Assembly: GCF_001458775.1 (NCBI RefSeq)
Contig: NZ_CZPZ01000012.1
Span: forward strand, 310,001-374,000
DNA from: Candidatus Nitrospira nitrificans
GTDB lineage: Bacteria; Nitrospirota; Nitrospiria; Nitrospirales; Nitrospiraceae
Direction of reading: 5' to 3'
DNA: 64,000 bases
The notes beneath the pieces are model-generated. The model worked only from the letters and a program-made list of their open reading frames with translations. It ran no database searches and was not told the origin of the DNA. Position numbers and translations under genes: made by a program. Below, piece after piece: positions 17,270 to 25,421 of this stretch (position 1 is its first letter; the number at the start of each line of letters is the position of its first letter).

Positions 17270-17958
17270 GCGGGGTTATTTACGGATTTTTGTGGGTGTT
17301 GGCGCGCGTCGTCGGCTGGATTTGCTTTCGATATCGTGTCGAAGGTCAGGTTCCTCGGACGGGCGGGGTGCTGATTGCCGCAAACCATGCCAGCTACCTC
17401 GATATTCCGCTACTCGGCTGCGGGATGCGTCGGAGGGCTTGGTACTTGGGACGGAACGACTTGTTTCCGATCCCGGTGGTGAACGGCATATTGCAGGCGT
17501 TGGGATGGATCCCGGTGAGACTTGGACGTCTCGACCGGGAAGCGTTCGGGAAGGCCATCAACCTGATTCGAGCTGGTCACGTGGTGGTGATTTTTCCGGA
17601 AGGCGGCCGCAGCCACGACGGGCACCTCCGGCCGCCAAAGGCGGGTATCGGAGTGATTGTGTCCCAGACCGGGTGCCCGGTCGTTCCGGCATACTTGAAA
17701 GGGACCTTCGACGTGCTACCCATCGGCGCCCGCTGGCCTCGGTTGCGTCAGGTCACGGTCCGATTCGGAGATCCGATTCGGTTTGAAACGGGGAACCAAA
17801 AAGAGAGAGCAGAGACGAAACAGTTCTATCAACAGGTCAGCCGTACGGTGATCGAGCACATTGCAGCGTTAGGCCAAGTTCCCGCTCCAAAGGGGAAAGA
17901 TGAGCCGGTTGCGAACACACCGAATAGGGCGACCGCCGAGGCTCACAAGGCTGAGTGA
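17266..17958 (+). CDS. plsC: 1-acyl-sn-glycerol-3-phosphate acyltransferase
   Basis: An acyltransferase that makes phosphatidic acid at the inner membrane. The HX4D catalytic motif is NHASYLD (residues about 45-51), followed by RRAWYLGRNDLF, the glycerol-phosphate site FPEGGRSHDG, and PVVPAYLKGT. An N-terminal hydrophobic stretch (VIYGFLWVLARVVGWICF) supports membrane association. The 230-residue length fits PlsC. The last ~25 residues are hydrophilic and variable. The GTG start overlaps the cmk stop, so translation is likely coupled. Confidence 0.93.
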   Translation: MSGVIYGFLWVLARVVGWICFRYRVEGQVPRTGGVLIAANHASYLDIPLLGCGMRRRAWYLGRNDLFPIPVVNGILQALGWIPVRLGRLDREAFGKAINLIRAGHVVVIFPEGGRSHDGHLRPPKAGIGVIVSQTGCPVVPAYLKGTFDVLPIGARWPRLRQVTVRFGDPIRFETGNQKERAETKQFYQQVSRTVIEHIAALGQVPAPKGKDEPVANTPNRATAEAHKAE

Positions 17959-18013
17959 GTCCGGCGACTTTACCATCAGCACCCGACGCAAGTCGGAAGA
18001 GTAGGATGTTTAT

Positions 18014-19729
18014 ATGGGTACGGTATCCAACGGCAGCGACGCGCAATTAGACCGCAATGCCTTAGCGGCATTGTACGAGGAAACCTTCCGTAACCTGGAG
18101 GAAGGCACGATTACAGAGGGCCGGGTCGTGGCTCTGACCAAGGACAAGGTCATCGTCGACATCGGTTACAAATCAGAGGGCATGATTCCAACCGATCAGT
18201 TCTCCTCGGAGGAGCTTCAGAACCTCAAGGTCAGCGACCGAGTCCAGGTCTATATCGAAGAATGTGAGGATGCCGACGGCAATCTCGTTCTTTCCAAAGA
18301 AAAAGCCGACAAAATGAAGATTTGGGAAGAACTGGAAAAGCTCTACAAAGAGGAGAAGAGCATCGAAGGGAAGATCGTCTCGCGCATCAAGGGCGGCATG
18401 ATGGTCGATATCGGTGTAAAAGCCTTCTTGCCTGGCTCGCAGATCGATCTGCATCCCGTCCGTGATCTGGATGGGCTTGTTGGAAAGACCTTCCCCCTCA
18501 AGATCATCAAGATCAACCACCGACGAGGGAATGTGGTCGTCTCGCGGCGCGTGTTATTGGAAGAGACCCGGGATAAAAAACGGCAGACGACGTTGGCCAA
18601 TCTCAAGGAAGGACAACTTATCCAGGGAACCGTCAAGAACATCACCGACTACGGATCGTTCATCGATCTCGGCGGGATTGACGGATTGCTGCACATTACC
18701 GACATGTCGTGGGGGCGAGTCGGACACCCATCGGAACTGTTTACGGTGGGAGATAAGGCCGAAGTCACCGTCTTAAAATACGATCGTGAAACCGGCCGCA
18801 TTTCTCTCGGGCTCAAGCAGAAGAGCGCGGATCCCTGGACCAATGTTGCCGGTAAGTATCCGATTGGAACCAGAGTCCGCGGCCGCGTGGTCAGTCTGAC
18901 CGATTACGGAGCGTTCGTGGAGCTCGAGCCGGGTGTTGAGGGATTGGTGCATGTTTCCGAGATGTCGTGGACGCATGAAGTCCGACATCCATCGAGAGTG
19001 GTGGCGGTCGGGGATCAGGTCGAAGCCGCGGTGCTCAACGTCGATCCCGCGAGCCGCAAGATCTCATTGGGCATGAAACAGACGGCGCCTAATCCGTGGG
19101 ACATGATCGAAGGCAAATATCCGATTGGGACTCGTATCGAAGGAAAAGTGAAGAGCCTGACCGATTTTGGCGCCTTTGTCGGGCTTGAAGAAGGAATCGA
19201 CGGGCTCATCCATATTTCCGACATGTCGTGGACGAAGCATATCAAGCATCCCTCTGAGCTGTTCAAAAAGGGACAAAAAGTGGAAGCGGTTGTGTTGCGC
19301 ATCGACAAAGAGAAAGAGCGGCTCTCGTTGGGCTACAAACAGTTGGCGCGTGATCCGTGGGATGAGGCGATCCCAGCGCGGTATCACATCGGGGATTCAG
19401 TGACCGGCAAGGTGTCGAAAGTCGCCGATTTTGGAATCTTCATCGAGTTGGATGCCGGCGTGGAAGGCTTGATCCATGTCAGCGAATCCGGTCTCGAATC
19501 CTCTGCGAAGCTGGAAGAAAAGTTTAAGTTGCAGGACGACGTGACGGCGAAGATAATCAAGGTCGATCGAGAGGAACGCAAGATTGCGCTCAGCCTTCGG
19601 GATCATCAACTGGACTGGGAGCGTAAGCAGGTTGATGACTATCACTCGACACAAGGTGTGCTGGATCAGAGCCTGGGGCGGGCGGCCAAGCAGAGCCGGA
19701 AACGGTCGCAATCCGAAGATCAAAGCTAA
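18014..19729 (+). CDS. rpsA: 30S ribosomal protein S1
   Basis: This mRNA-binding protein of the small ribosomal subunit has 571 residues and six S1/OB-fold repeats (near residues 25-90, 107-175, 192-262, 278-347, 363-433 and 450-520). The repeats have characteristic G(T)V..(T/L)DYG(S/A)F(I/V)(D/E)L..GI(D/E)GL(L/I)H(I/V)S(D/E)MSW units. The C-terminus ends in a charged linker. The ATG start has AGGATG upstream. It follows plsC by 55 bases in the cmk-plsC-rpsA run, a conserved order. Six domains is the full-length Gram-negative form. Confidence 0.97.
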   Translation: MGTVSNGSDAQLDRNALAALYEETFRNLEEGTITEGRVVALTKDKVIVDIGYKSEGMIPTDQFSSEELQNLKVSDRVQVYIEECEDADGNLVLSKEKADKMKIWEELEKLYKEEKSIEGKIVSRIKGGMMVDIGVKAFLPGSQIDLHPVRDLDGLVGKTFPLKIIKINHRRGNVVVSRRVLLEETRDKKRQTTLANLKEGQLIQGTVKNITDYGSFIDLGGIDGLLHITDMSWGRVGHPSELFTVGDKAEVTVLKYDRETGRISLGLKQKSADPWTNVAGKYPIGTRVRGRVVSLTDYGAFVELEPGVEGLVHVSEMSWTHEVRHPSRVVAVGDQVEAAVLNVDPASRKISLGMKQTAPNPWDMIEGKYPIGTRIEGKVKSLTDFGAFVGLEEGIDGLIHISDMSWTKHIKHPSELFKKGQKVEAVVLRIDKEKERLSLGYKQLARDPWDEAIPARYHIGDSVTGKVSKVADFGIFIELDAGVEGLIHVSESGLESSAKLEEKFKLQDDVTAKIIKVDREERKIALSLRDHQLDWERKQVDDYHSTQGVLDQSLGRAAKQSRKRSQSEDQS

Positions 19730-19765
19730 ATCGGCCGGTTTGGGCCATGATTCGGAATATGGGCA

Positions 19766-20668
19766 ATGGCGGATGAAGTGACACAGGCGGAACGACCCCC
19801 CAAGCGTCATCTACTGCGGAAAGCCTTTTGGCTTTTCGCGGTGGGGCTTGGAGTGTTGATTCTGATCAATCTCTTTTTCCCCGACCTCGATTTGTCCACT
19901 GATGACCGGATCGCTCTGATTCGGGTTGAGGGAGTCATTTTAGATTCCCAGACGACCGTTGGAGAGCTGAAGCGATTCAGCGAAAACCCTTCCATCAAGG
20001 CCATCGTCATCAGAATTGACAGTCCCGGCGGCGGCGTGGTGCCGTCGCAAGAGATTTATGATGCCGTCAAGCGGGTCAGAAGCAAGAACAACAAGGCGGT
20101 GATCGCGTCGATGGGAAGTGTCGCCGCGTCAGGGGGGTATTACATCGCTGCCGCAACGGATCGGATCGTGGCCAACCCCGGGACTCTGACCGGCAGCATC
20201 GGAGTCATCATGGAAACGGCCAATGTGGAGGGGTTACTCCAGAAGATCGGGGTGGCGGGAGTCGTCATTAAGAGCGGAAAATATAAGGATATCGGTTCCC
20301 CGCTTCGAAAGATGAGCGCGGAGGAACGAGGCTTGTTGCAGGCTGTGATGGATGATGTCCATAAGCAGTTTATCGAGGCGGTGGCGGAAGGCCGTTCACT
20401 CGAACTTCCGGCTGCTCAAGCATTGGCCGATGGTCGAATCTTTACCGGCCGCCAGGCGAAGGAAGCAAAGCTGGTCGACGAACTCGGCGATTTGGAAGAC
20501 GCCATTCAACTGGCCGCGGAGGTCGCCGGAATCGAAGGGGAACCGAAGGTCATTGAGCCTCGCCGTCGCTTTTCCCTTCGCGAAGTTCTGGACTCGAAAC
20601 TCAGCATGCTGTTTCCCAAGTTGGATGTTCAACCGGGTGTGAATTTGAAGTATCTTATGGCCTTCTAG
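19766..20668 (+). CDS. sppA: signal peptide peptidase SppA (short form)
   Basis: A membrane-bound serine protease (family S49) that degrades released signal peptides. One N-terminal membrane helix (AFWLFAVGLGVLILINLFF, about 20-38) precedes a single protease domain of 300 residues total. IDSPGGGVVPSQEIYDAV, the nucleophile segment MGSVAASGGYYIA (Ser122) and the general-base lysine region IKSGKYKDIGSP (169-178) are present. The short form acts as an octamer built from one domain per subunit. It is followed by a probable terminator and an IHF gene. Confidence 0.94.
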   Translation: MADEVTQAERPPKRHLLRKAFWLFAVGLGVLILINLFFPDLDLSTDDRIALIRVEGVILDSQTTVGELKRFSENPSIKAIVIRIDSPGGGVVPSQEIYDAVKRVRSKNNKAVIASMGSVAASGGYYIAAATDRIVANPGTLTGSIGVIMETANVEGLLQKIGVAGVVIKSGKYKDIGSPLRKMSAEERGLLQAVMDDVHKQFIEAVAEGRSLELPAAQALADGRIFTGRQAKEAKLVDELGDLEDAIQLAAEVAGIEGEPKVIEPRRRFSLREVLDSKLSMLFPKLDVQPGVNLKYLMAF

Positions 20669-20697
20669 CCGTGTCCACGAAGGCGTGACGGTTTTTT
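20669..20697 (+). terminator. possible rho-independent terminator after sppA
   Basis: CCGT at 20669 pairs with ACGG ahead of a T6 run (20692-20697), with an inner CACG/CGTG pairing and a 3-base bulge. The stem is imperfect, so termination may be partial, leaving the IHF gene in the same transcript. Confidence 0.4.
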
Positions 20698-20716
20698 CAG
20701 CGAAGGGAGAGTGGAG

Positions 20717-20998
20717 ATGACCAAGGCGCAGATCATCGAAAAAGTTTCCGAGCAAGTCACCACCCTGACGAAGCGGCAGGCAGAAGTGGTGGTCAACACC
20801 ATTTTCGATTGTGTCAGGGATTCGCTGAAAAACGGAGATAAAACTGAGATTCGCGGCTTCGGCAGCTTTCGGCTGCGGGCCCGTCGGATGAAGGAAGGGC
20901 GCAATCCAAAGACCGGCGAGACGGTTGCGGTACCGGCCAAGCGAGTCCCGTTTTTTAAGGCCGGTAAAGAGCTGAAGGAATTGCTCAATCAACAGTAG
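20717..20998 (+). CDS. integration host factor / HU family DNA-binding protein
   Basis: This 93-residue protein of the HU/IHF family bends DNA as a dimer. It begins MTKAQIIEKVSEQVTTLTKR and contains IRGFGSFRLRARRMKEGRNPKTGETV, with the proline-containing beta-arm RNPKTG. It ends VPFFKAGKELKELLN. The beta-ribbon form resembles IHF beta more than HU, and a position after rpsA is the classic ihfB context, so ihfB is likely but not proven. ATG 20717 has GGGAGAGTGGAG upstream. A perfect IHF consensus occurs at 54790 in this window. Confidence 0.9.
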   Translation: MTKAQIIEKVSEQVTTLTKRQAEVVVNTIFDCVRDSLKNGDKTEIRGFGSFRLRARRMKEGRNPKTGETVAVPAKRVPFFKAGKELKELLNQQ

Positions 20999-21024
20999 CG
21001 ATGGCCGGGTTGAAAAGGAAACCA

Positions 21025-22026
21025 ATGTCGGCATCAGATTCTTCGCAGGCGAATACCACGGACATCCGCTGGACCGATGATGCCCTCAAACGCATGGAGC
21101 GCGCCCCGATATTCCTGCGTGGCATGGTCCGTCGCTTGGCTGAAACGAAAGCGCGAGAATTGGGGTACGAGGAAATCACCGAGGAGATTCTCGAGCAGTT
21201 TAAGGGACAGATGATGGGACGCATGGGCGGCGACGCCGGCATGGCCTCCGCCGTCGAAGAGATGGCCAATGGTCGCCTTCCATGGACCGCCGCCGCGAAA
21301 GAACGGTTGGGTACGGTGCCCGAATTCATGCGCGCGATGATCAAACAGATCACGGAAGAAGTTGCGAAAGAACGGGGGCATCTTGAGGTCAACGTCGAAT
21401 TATTTGAAAAGGTGGAAGCCCTCGGTGACTTACAGGAGGCCCACGGGCCGGCGATGGAATGGACTGAAGCGGCAACGGCGCTACTCCAAGACAAATTAAA
21501 GGAGTCTCCGCCCATCGCAATGGAATTTGTGACGGACATGCTGAAGCGAGACAGTGAGGATCTGGCCAGAGAGCGGGGGCTTGTCCGCATCGATGAGCAG
21601 ATCCTGCATGAACTCTGGCAAGCACCGCAGGAGCGCATGGCATGGACGGATGAAGCCTGGAAACGGCTTCAAACATCTCCTGATTTCGTGCGCAGCGGGA
21701 TCAGGAAGGCAGCTGAACGGCGAGCTCGTAAGCTGGGGTTGAAAGAAATCGATTCAGACCATCTGACGACGTTTCGGAATCAGGCCATGATGAAAGCCGT
21801 GAAGCGTATCCGTTCATTCGGTTATCATGAACTGACATTTGATGCCTTTGAAACCGCCTTGAAGAAAACCAAGCGCCTGCAGGGGAATGATCAGGCGGAA
21901 AAACGCCTTCAGGAAATCCGGGGACATTTTGCTGATCCGTCGGCTAAGAAACCTGAAGGCGGAACCCTGGGGGCCGAGCTCATGGATCGTTTCCGCAAGT
22001 ATCTCAAGGGCGAAGGAACACTCTGA
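21025..22026 (+). CDS. protein made of four PCP-reductase-like repeats
   Basis: The 333 residues consist almost entirely of tandem helical units. Each starts W(T)xxAxxRLxxxPxFxRxM and ends AxExGxxEI: Trp16 (RWTDDALKRMERAP), Trp87 (PWTAAAKERLGTVP), Trp146 (EWTEAATALLQD, degenerate) and Trp207 (AWTDEAWKRLQTSP). A worn fifth unit (KAVKRIRSFGYHELT) follows. The pattern is that of the PCP_red domain at the end of ChlB/BchB, but there is no nitrogenase-like catalytic part and no cysteine. ATG 21025 has AAAAGGAAACC upstream; ATG 21001 has no SD. It directly follows the IHF gene. Function unknown. Confidence 0.82.
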   Translation: MSASDSSQANTTDIRWTDDALKRMERAPIFLRGMVRRLAETKARELGYEEITEEILEQFKGQMMGRMGGDAGMASAVEEMANGRLPWTAAAKERLGTVPEFMRAMIKQITEEVAKERGHLEVNVELFEKVEALGDLQEAHGPAMEWTEAATALLQDKLKESPPIAMEFVTDMLKRDSEDLARERGLVRIDEQILHELWQAPQERMAWTDEAWKRLQTSPDFVRSGIRKAAERRARKLGLKEIDSDHLTTFRNQAMMKAVKRIRSFGYHELTFDAFETALKKTKRLQGNDQAEKRLQEIRGHFADPSAKKPEGGTLGAELMDRFRKYLKGEGTL

Positions 22027-22099
22027 CCGACCGGCTTTTCTTACCCGTCGATTGCAGTCAGTTTCCCAAGAATACAGCCGAACCGGATGTAGCCGTTCG

Positions 22100-22420
22100 T
22101 CAGTGGGCTTCCACCTGCTGAGGCCAAAACTTGTGTCGGATTTGCGGGAGCGGCTCGTTGTCAAAATTAGGAATATCGTACAAACAACGATCAATGGTCG
22201 CGACTTCGTCTTCAGTCAACGGTAACGTCACTTTTTTCTTCCAAAACTGATCAAGCGTAAAATAGTCCGCCGACTGGGGTTTCTGCGCCAGCAACTCCTG
22301 CATTTTTTTAAATCCTGGCGTATCCACGCCTGCAATGCGCCCCTTGTTTCGATCATGACACCATGTGAGAACTTCCGCAATTCCGTACATCGTGATATCA
22401 ACGTTCATAATTTTGCTCAT
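22100..22420 (-). CDS. conserved-looking hypothetical protein
   Basis: A 106-residue soluble protein with no recognised family. It begins MSKIMNVDITMYGIAEVLTWCHDRNKG and ends with a hydrophilic, aromatic-rich tail (YDIPNFDNEPLPQIRHKFWPQ). There is no signal peptide or membrane segment. The ATG start has a strong AGGAGGAAGG upstream and a good promoter match at 22447-22476, which support it as real. Its N-terminal portion is rich in residues typical of a small alpha/beta fold, but nothing specific can be claimed. Confidence 0.7.
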   Translation of the reverse strand: MSKIMNVDITMYGIAEVLTWCHDRNKGRIAGVDTPGFKKMQELLAQKPQSADYFTLDQFWKKKVTLPLTEDEVATIDRCLYDIPNFDNEPLPQIRHKFWPQQVEAH

Positions 22421-22446
22421 GACCTTCCTCCTAAAAGCAACGGCGC

Positions 22447-22476
22447 ATCATAACGTAAGCGGAAGGCAAAATTCAA
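22447..22476 (-). promoter_or_regulatory. sigma-70 type promoter for the 22100-22420 gene
   Basis: On the minus strand TTGAAT (22476-22471) and TATGAT (22452-22447) are 18 bases apart, with five of six -10 matches. The predicted start lies about 20 bases before the ATG with its AGGAGG. Confidence 0.5.
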
Positions 22477-22501
22477 AGGCTGATGAGATGACGCTCGCAG
22501 A

Positions 22502-22531
22502 TTGCGAGGGGGAAGAGTGCCTCTGTATACT
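22502..22531 (+). promoter_or_regulatory. sigma-70 type promoter for the VCBS-repeat gene
   Basis: TTGCGA (22502-22507) and TATACT (22526-22531) are 18 bases apart. They lie divergently to the promoter at 22447 and about 60 bases before GTG 22591. Confidence 0.45.
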
Positions 22532-22590
22532 GGGCCCTCTGATTCCAGATCATAGGCCCATTGGTCCAACGTTAGGGTATCCGGGATGGT

Positions 22591-23787
22591 GTGAACATTC
22601 TTATCGAGCGAAAATCACACAGAGTCAGGCTGCTGTTCCCCCTTTTATGGCTGTCTCTCCTCACGAGTAACGGCCCGTGGGCCTGTTCAAAAAGCGAGCC
22701 ATATAACCCACCGGATCCTTTTTATTATTTTGCCAGCTACAAGGTCGGCAAGAATCCCACCACGATTACGACCGACGACCTCAATCATGACTCATTCACC
22801 GACCTCGTCACGACCAATATCGCAAGTAATACACTCTCGATTCTGCTGGGAAACGGAGACGGGACGTTCAGAGATCAAGTGCAGCTCCACGTCTGTCAAG
22901 AACCTCGTTCCCTCGCGCTGAGCCACTTCAATCAGGACCGACACGCCGATGTGGCCCTGGCATGCTCCGGTGGCGACGAGGTCATGATTTTGTTCGGACA
23001 TGGAGATGGAAAGTTTGAAGAGGGACCACGGTATCCCGTCCATCGCGCACCAATCGCGCTGGCCGCCGATGATATCAACGGCGATCATCATACGGATCTT
23101 GTCGTCGCTCTACGGAACGACAAGGTCAAAGTGTTTTTAGGAAACGGGACCGGTGAGTTTCGACATGGCGTTCAGTACGAACATGGAGACACGCCCACAT
23201 CCGTTGCCCTCTCCGATCTCAATGCCGACGGGAAATTGGACATGGTGGTGACAAATGGAGGCCCTATGTCGAATGCCGTCTCCATTTGGCTCGGGAACGG
23301 TGACGGTTCCTTTCGTGATCCCAAAGACTATTCGACGGGTCGCCGACCTCTTGGTGTGAGCTTTGCCGACTTCAACAATGATCATCAGAGGGATCTACTG
23401 GTCATCAACGGAGAGCAGGATAGTTTCACGACGTTTCTTGGAAACGGCAACGCGACATTCCGGTCCGGCAAGGATTCCGGGGCTGACGCCGGTCCGAACT
23501 TTGGATTGGCGAGGGATTTCAATGGCGATCGGATAGAGGACGTCGCGATCGTCAATCTTCAGTCCAATGATCTGTCGATCTTGTTCGGGAAAGGTGATGG
23601 GACCTTTCATTACCCGCCGAGAAATTACCGCACGAAGTCCGGTCCGTTTGCTCTGTCGTCCTTCCGCGTCACAACCTCCGGGCTGGAAGAACCGGGTCTG
23701 GCCATCGCCGATAACGGGAGCGGCAGCGTCTCGATTTTTCTTCACCGCGGGCTCAAACCAGTTGCGAAGTCTGAGGTAAGAGAGTAG
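22591..23787 (+). CDS. exported FG-GAP/VCBS-repeat beta-propeller protein
   Basis: This 398-residue predicted surface or periplasmic protein starts with a signal sequence (VRLLFPLLWLSLLTSNGPWA, then Cys32). A lipoprotein is possible, but PWAC is not a canonical lipobox. The rest is six to seven ~50-residue repeats of the form DLNxDxxxDLVVxxxxxxxVSIxLGNGDGTF: LLGNGDGTF, LFGHGDGKF, FLGNGTGEF, WLGNGDGSF, FLGNGNATF and LFGKGDGTF. The Asp-rich loops are typical calcium-binding FG-GAP blades, and together they should close a seven-bladed propeller. Such proteins bind surfaces or ligands; no specific partner is evident. The start is GTG. Confidence 0.85.
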   Translation: MNILIERKSHRVRLLFPLLWLSLLTSNGPWACSKSEPYNPPDPFYYFASYKVGKNPTTITTDDLNHDSFTDLVTTNIASNTLSILLGNGDGTFRDQVQLHVCQEPRSLALSHFNQDRHADVALACSGGDEVMILFGHGDGKFEEGPRYPVHRAPIALAADDINGDHHTDLVVALRNDKVKVFLGNGTGEFRHGVQYEHGDTPTSVALSDLNADGKLDMVVTNGGPMSNAVSIWLGNGDGSFRDPKDYSTGRRPLGVSFADFNNDHQRDLLVINGEQDSFTTFLGNGNATFRSGKDSGADAGPNFGLARDFNGDRIEDVAIVNLQSNDLSILFGKGDGTFHYPPRNYRTKSGPFALSSFRVTTSGLEEPGLAIADNGSGSVSIFLHRGLKPVAKSEVRE

Positions 23788-23811
23788 GACGCGAGCAATC
23801 GCTGACTATTC

Positions 23812-23840
23812 TTGACAGCCAGGAGGGCCTTCGCTAGAGT
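23812..23840 (+). promoter_or_regulatory. sigma-70 type promoter with perfect -35
   Basis: A consensus TTGACA (23812-23817) is followed after 17 bases by TAGAGT (23835-23840). It stands 40 bases upstream of the ATG of the small membrane protein gene at 23881. Confidence 0.6.
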
Positions 23841-23880
23841 GGCCAGTGGGTAAAACTGCCCGCGATTTTCAGGCATTACG

Positions 23881-24087
23881 ATGGCGCTTCGATCCTTTGC
23901 ATGGTGGTTCATGATAGGGGCCCTGTTGACCCTTTCCGTCCTGATGGTACAGGGCGGGGTCCGAGATTTGTGGGAGGGGACTCAACCGGCTGGGGGCACC
24001 AATGTCTTGGTGTACTTTGGCACGACACTCATGGGCGGCGGCTTGCTCGCCGGATGCGTCGCGCTCATCATGAATCGCATTCGGTAA
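23881..24087 (+). CDS. small two-helix membrane protein
   Basis: A 68-residue protein of unknown function with two predicted membrane segments (FAWWFMIGALLTLSVLMVQ and TNVLVYFGTTLMGGGLLAGCVALIM). A short loop (GVRDLWEGTQPAG) and a basic C-terminus (NRIR) complete it. It lies behind a promoter with a perfect -35. A zinc-knuckle ORF starts 20 bases after its stop, and the two are probably co-transcribed. Confidence 0.65.
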   Translation: MALRSFAWWFMIGALLTLSVLMVQGGVRDLWEGTQPAGGTNVLVYFGTTLMGGGLLAGCVALIMNRIR

Positions 24088-24107
24088 TCGGAGAGAACGG
24101 GACATGT

Positions 24108-24296
24108 ATGCAGTGCCTCAAGTGCAAGGGATTTATGCTGGTGGAACGCCACTATACTCTCGTCAATCGCCGGATTTACGCGCGTTGCCTTAATTGCGGG
24201 TTCTGGATTGATCTGGCCGACCTCCTCCGGTTTTTTCATAAAGTTATTGATAGTGGGCGAAAAGGTGATAAGGTGCGTGAGTCCTTCATTTTCTAA
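24108..24296 (+). CDS. small four-cysteine zinc-ribbon protein
   Basis: A 62-residue protein with CLKC near the start and CLNCGFW at residues about 30-36. It is a CxxC-x(n)-CxxC ribbon that likely binds zinc. ATG 24108 follows GGAGAGAACGGG. No family was recognised. The reading frame, after its TAA, continues straight into the D,D-carboxypeptidase frame. It probably belongs to the same transcript as the small membrane protein upstream. Confidence 0.6.
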   Translation: MQCLKCKGFMLVERHYTLVNRRIYARCLNCGFWIDLADLLRFFHKVIDSGRKGDKVRESFIF

Positions 24297-24407
24297 AAGA
24301 GGCGGTCTTTTCTGGCACAGCACGACCCTATCTCGCCCGACGGTCATAGACAGAGTTGGGGTCGGGTCCTCCCGCGCCTTGCGCTAAGTTCGGTCGTCTT
24401 TTTTTCG

Positions 24408-25244
24408 TTGCTCATACCCATCATATGCCCGGCTTCAGGAATGGACGATCGCTCGAGGAAGCCGGCCATGCACCCTGTCAGGTATGCTCCGCAAGCTCTC
24501 CCGTGGAAGCGAATTCCGGCACACAGTATTCTCCTGAAGGAATTGCGATCGGGCCGTATTCTGTTCGAATACGATGTGGAGAAACGTCTATCGCCGGCCA
24601 GCCTTACCAAGATTATGTCGGCGCTGATCATTCTCGAGAAAGGTCGCCTTGATGATCTGGCCACCGTGAGCCGGAATGCGGCGAGGGCCCCCAAGACTCA
24701 CCTGCGACTCAAGGTCGGAGAAGTCTTTCGCCTTGGGGATTTGCTCAAAGCGATGATGATGGTGTCCGCCAATGACGCCTGCCTGGCGGCTGCCGAACAT
24801 GTCGGCGGCGATGAAGAGCAGTTTGTGAAATTGATGAATGCCAAAGCTGTGGCACTTGGACTATCCGACACGCATTTCAGCAATGGGTGCGGGTTCGACG
24901 GTCCCGACCATTACTCGACGGCTGAAGATCTCGCGACGCTCAGTGAAGTGGCGATGCGCAACACGGTGTTCCGAGATCTCGTCAAGGAGGAACGTGAAAT
25001 TATCACGCCGGTCAGCGGATATCGCGCCTACGTTCTGCATAACACGAATCGTTTGCTTGGCCGCATTCCCGGTGTGGTAGGGGTGAAGACCGGATTCACT
25101 TCCAAAGCAGGCCGATGTCTTATCGCGAAGGTTTCTCAGAACGGGAGCGATCTGCTCCTTGTGATCCTGAACTCCAATCGCCGATGGAATACGGCGAAAA
25201 GTCTCATCGATTATGGGTTCCGTCTTACCAATATCCCCCAATAG
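24408..25244 (+). CDS. D-alanyl-D-alanine carboxypeptidase (penicillin-binding protein, S11)
   Basis: It trims the terminal D-Ala from peptidoglycan stem peptides in the periplasm. All three S11 motifs are present: SLTK (nucleophile Ser and Lys), SAN (in MMMVSANDACLAAAE) and KTG (VGVKTGFTSKAG). At 278 residues it lacks the C-terminal PBP5-type membrane-anchoring domain of DacA. The only standard start codon is TTG 24408, which cuts the signal peptide. The frame is open upstream to 24297 and encodes a good signal peptide (RVLPRLALSSVVFFSLLIPII), so a non-standard start, for example CTG 24312 with AGAGG nine bases before it, should be considered. Confidence 0.9.
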   Translation: MLIPIICPASGMDDRSRKPAMHPVRYAPQALPWKRIPAHSILLKELRSGRILFEYDVEKRLSPASLTKIMSALIILEKGRLDDLATVSRNAARAPKTHLRLKVGEVFRLGDLLKAMMMVSANDACLAAAEHVGGDEEQFVKLMNAKAVALGLSDTHFSNGCGFDGPDHYSTAEDLATLSEVAMRNTVFRDLVKEEREIITPVSGYRAYVLHNTNRLLGRIPGVVGVKTGFTSKAGRCLIAKVSQNGSDLLLVILNSNRRWNTAKSLIDYGFRLTNIPQ

Positions 25245-25421
25245 CTGCCTCCAGCTCTCGTCCGTGGCATATCGACCCGTCGAATAATCAGAGATAGCGG
25301 TGCGTGACCGATTCAGTGTGTGGAGGCCTGGAGCAGTGGTTTTGTTTCAGAGTTTGCAGGCGAGGCCTCTTATCGATGGCTCAGGATGGATTCCCCAGGC
25401 TGACTCCACCTCTGGGCTGGA

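Noticed and set aside
23901-24107. Longer start for the zinc-ribbon ORF at 24108
   Set aside because: The extension to 23901 overlaps the small membrane protein gene in another frame and has no membrane or signal character. ATG 24108 with GGAGAG is sufficient.
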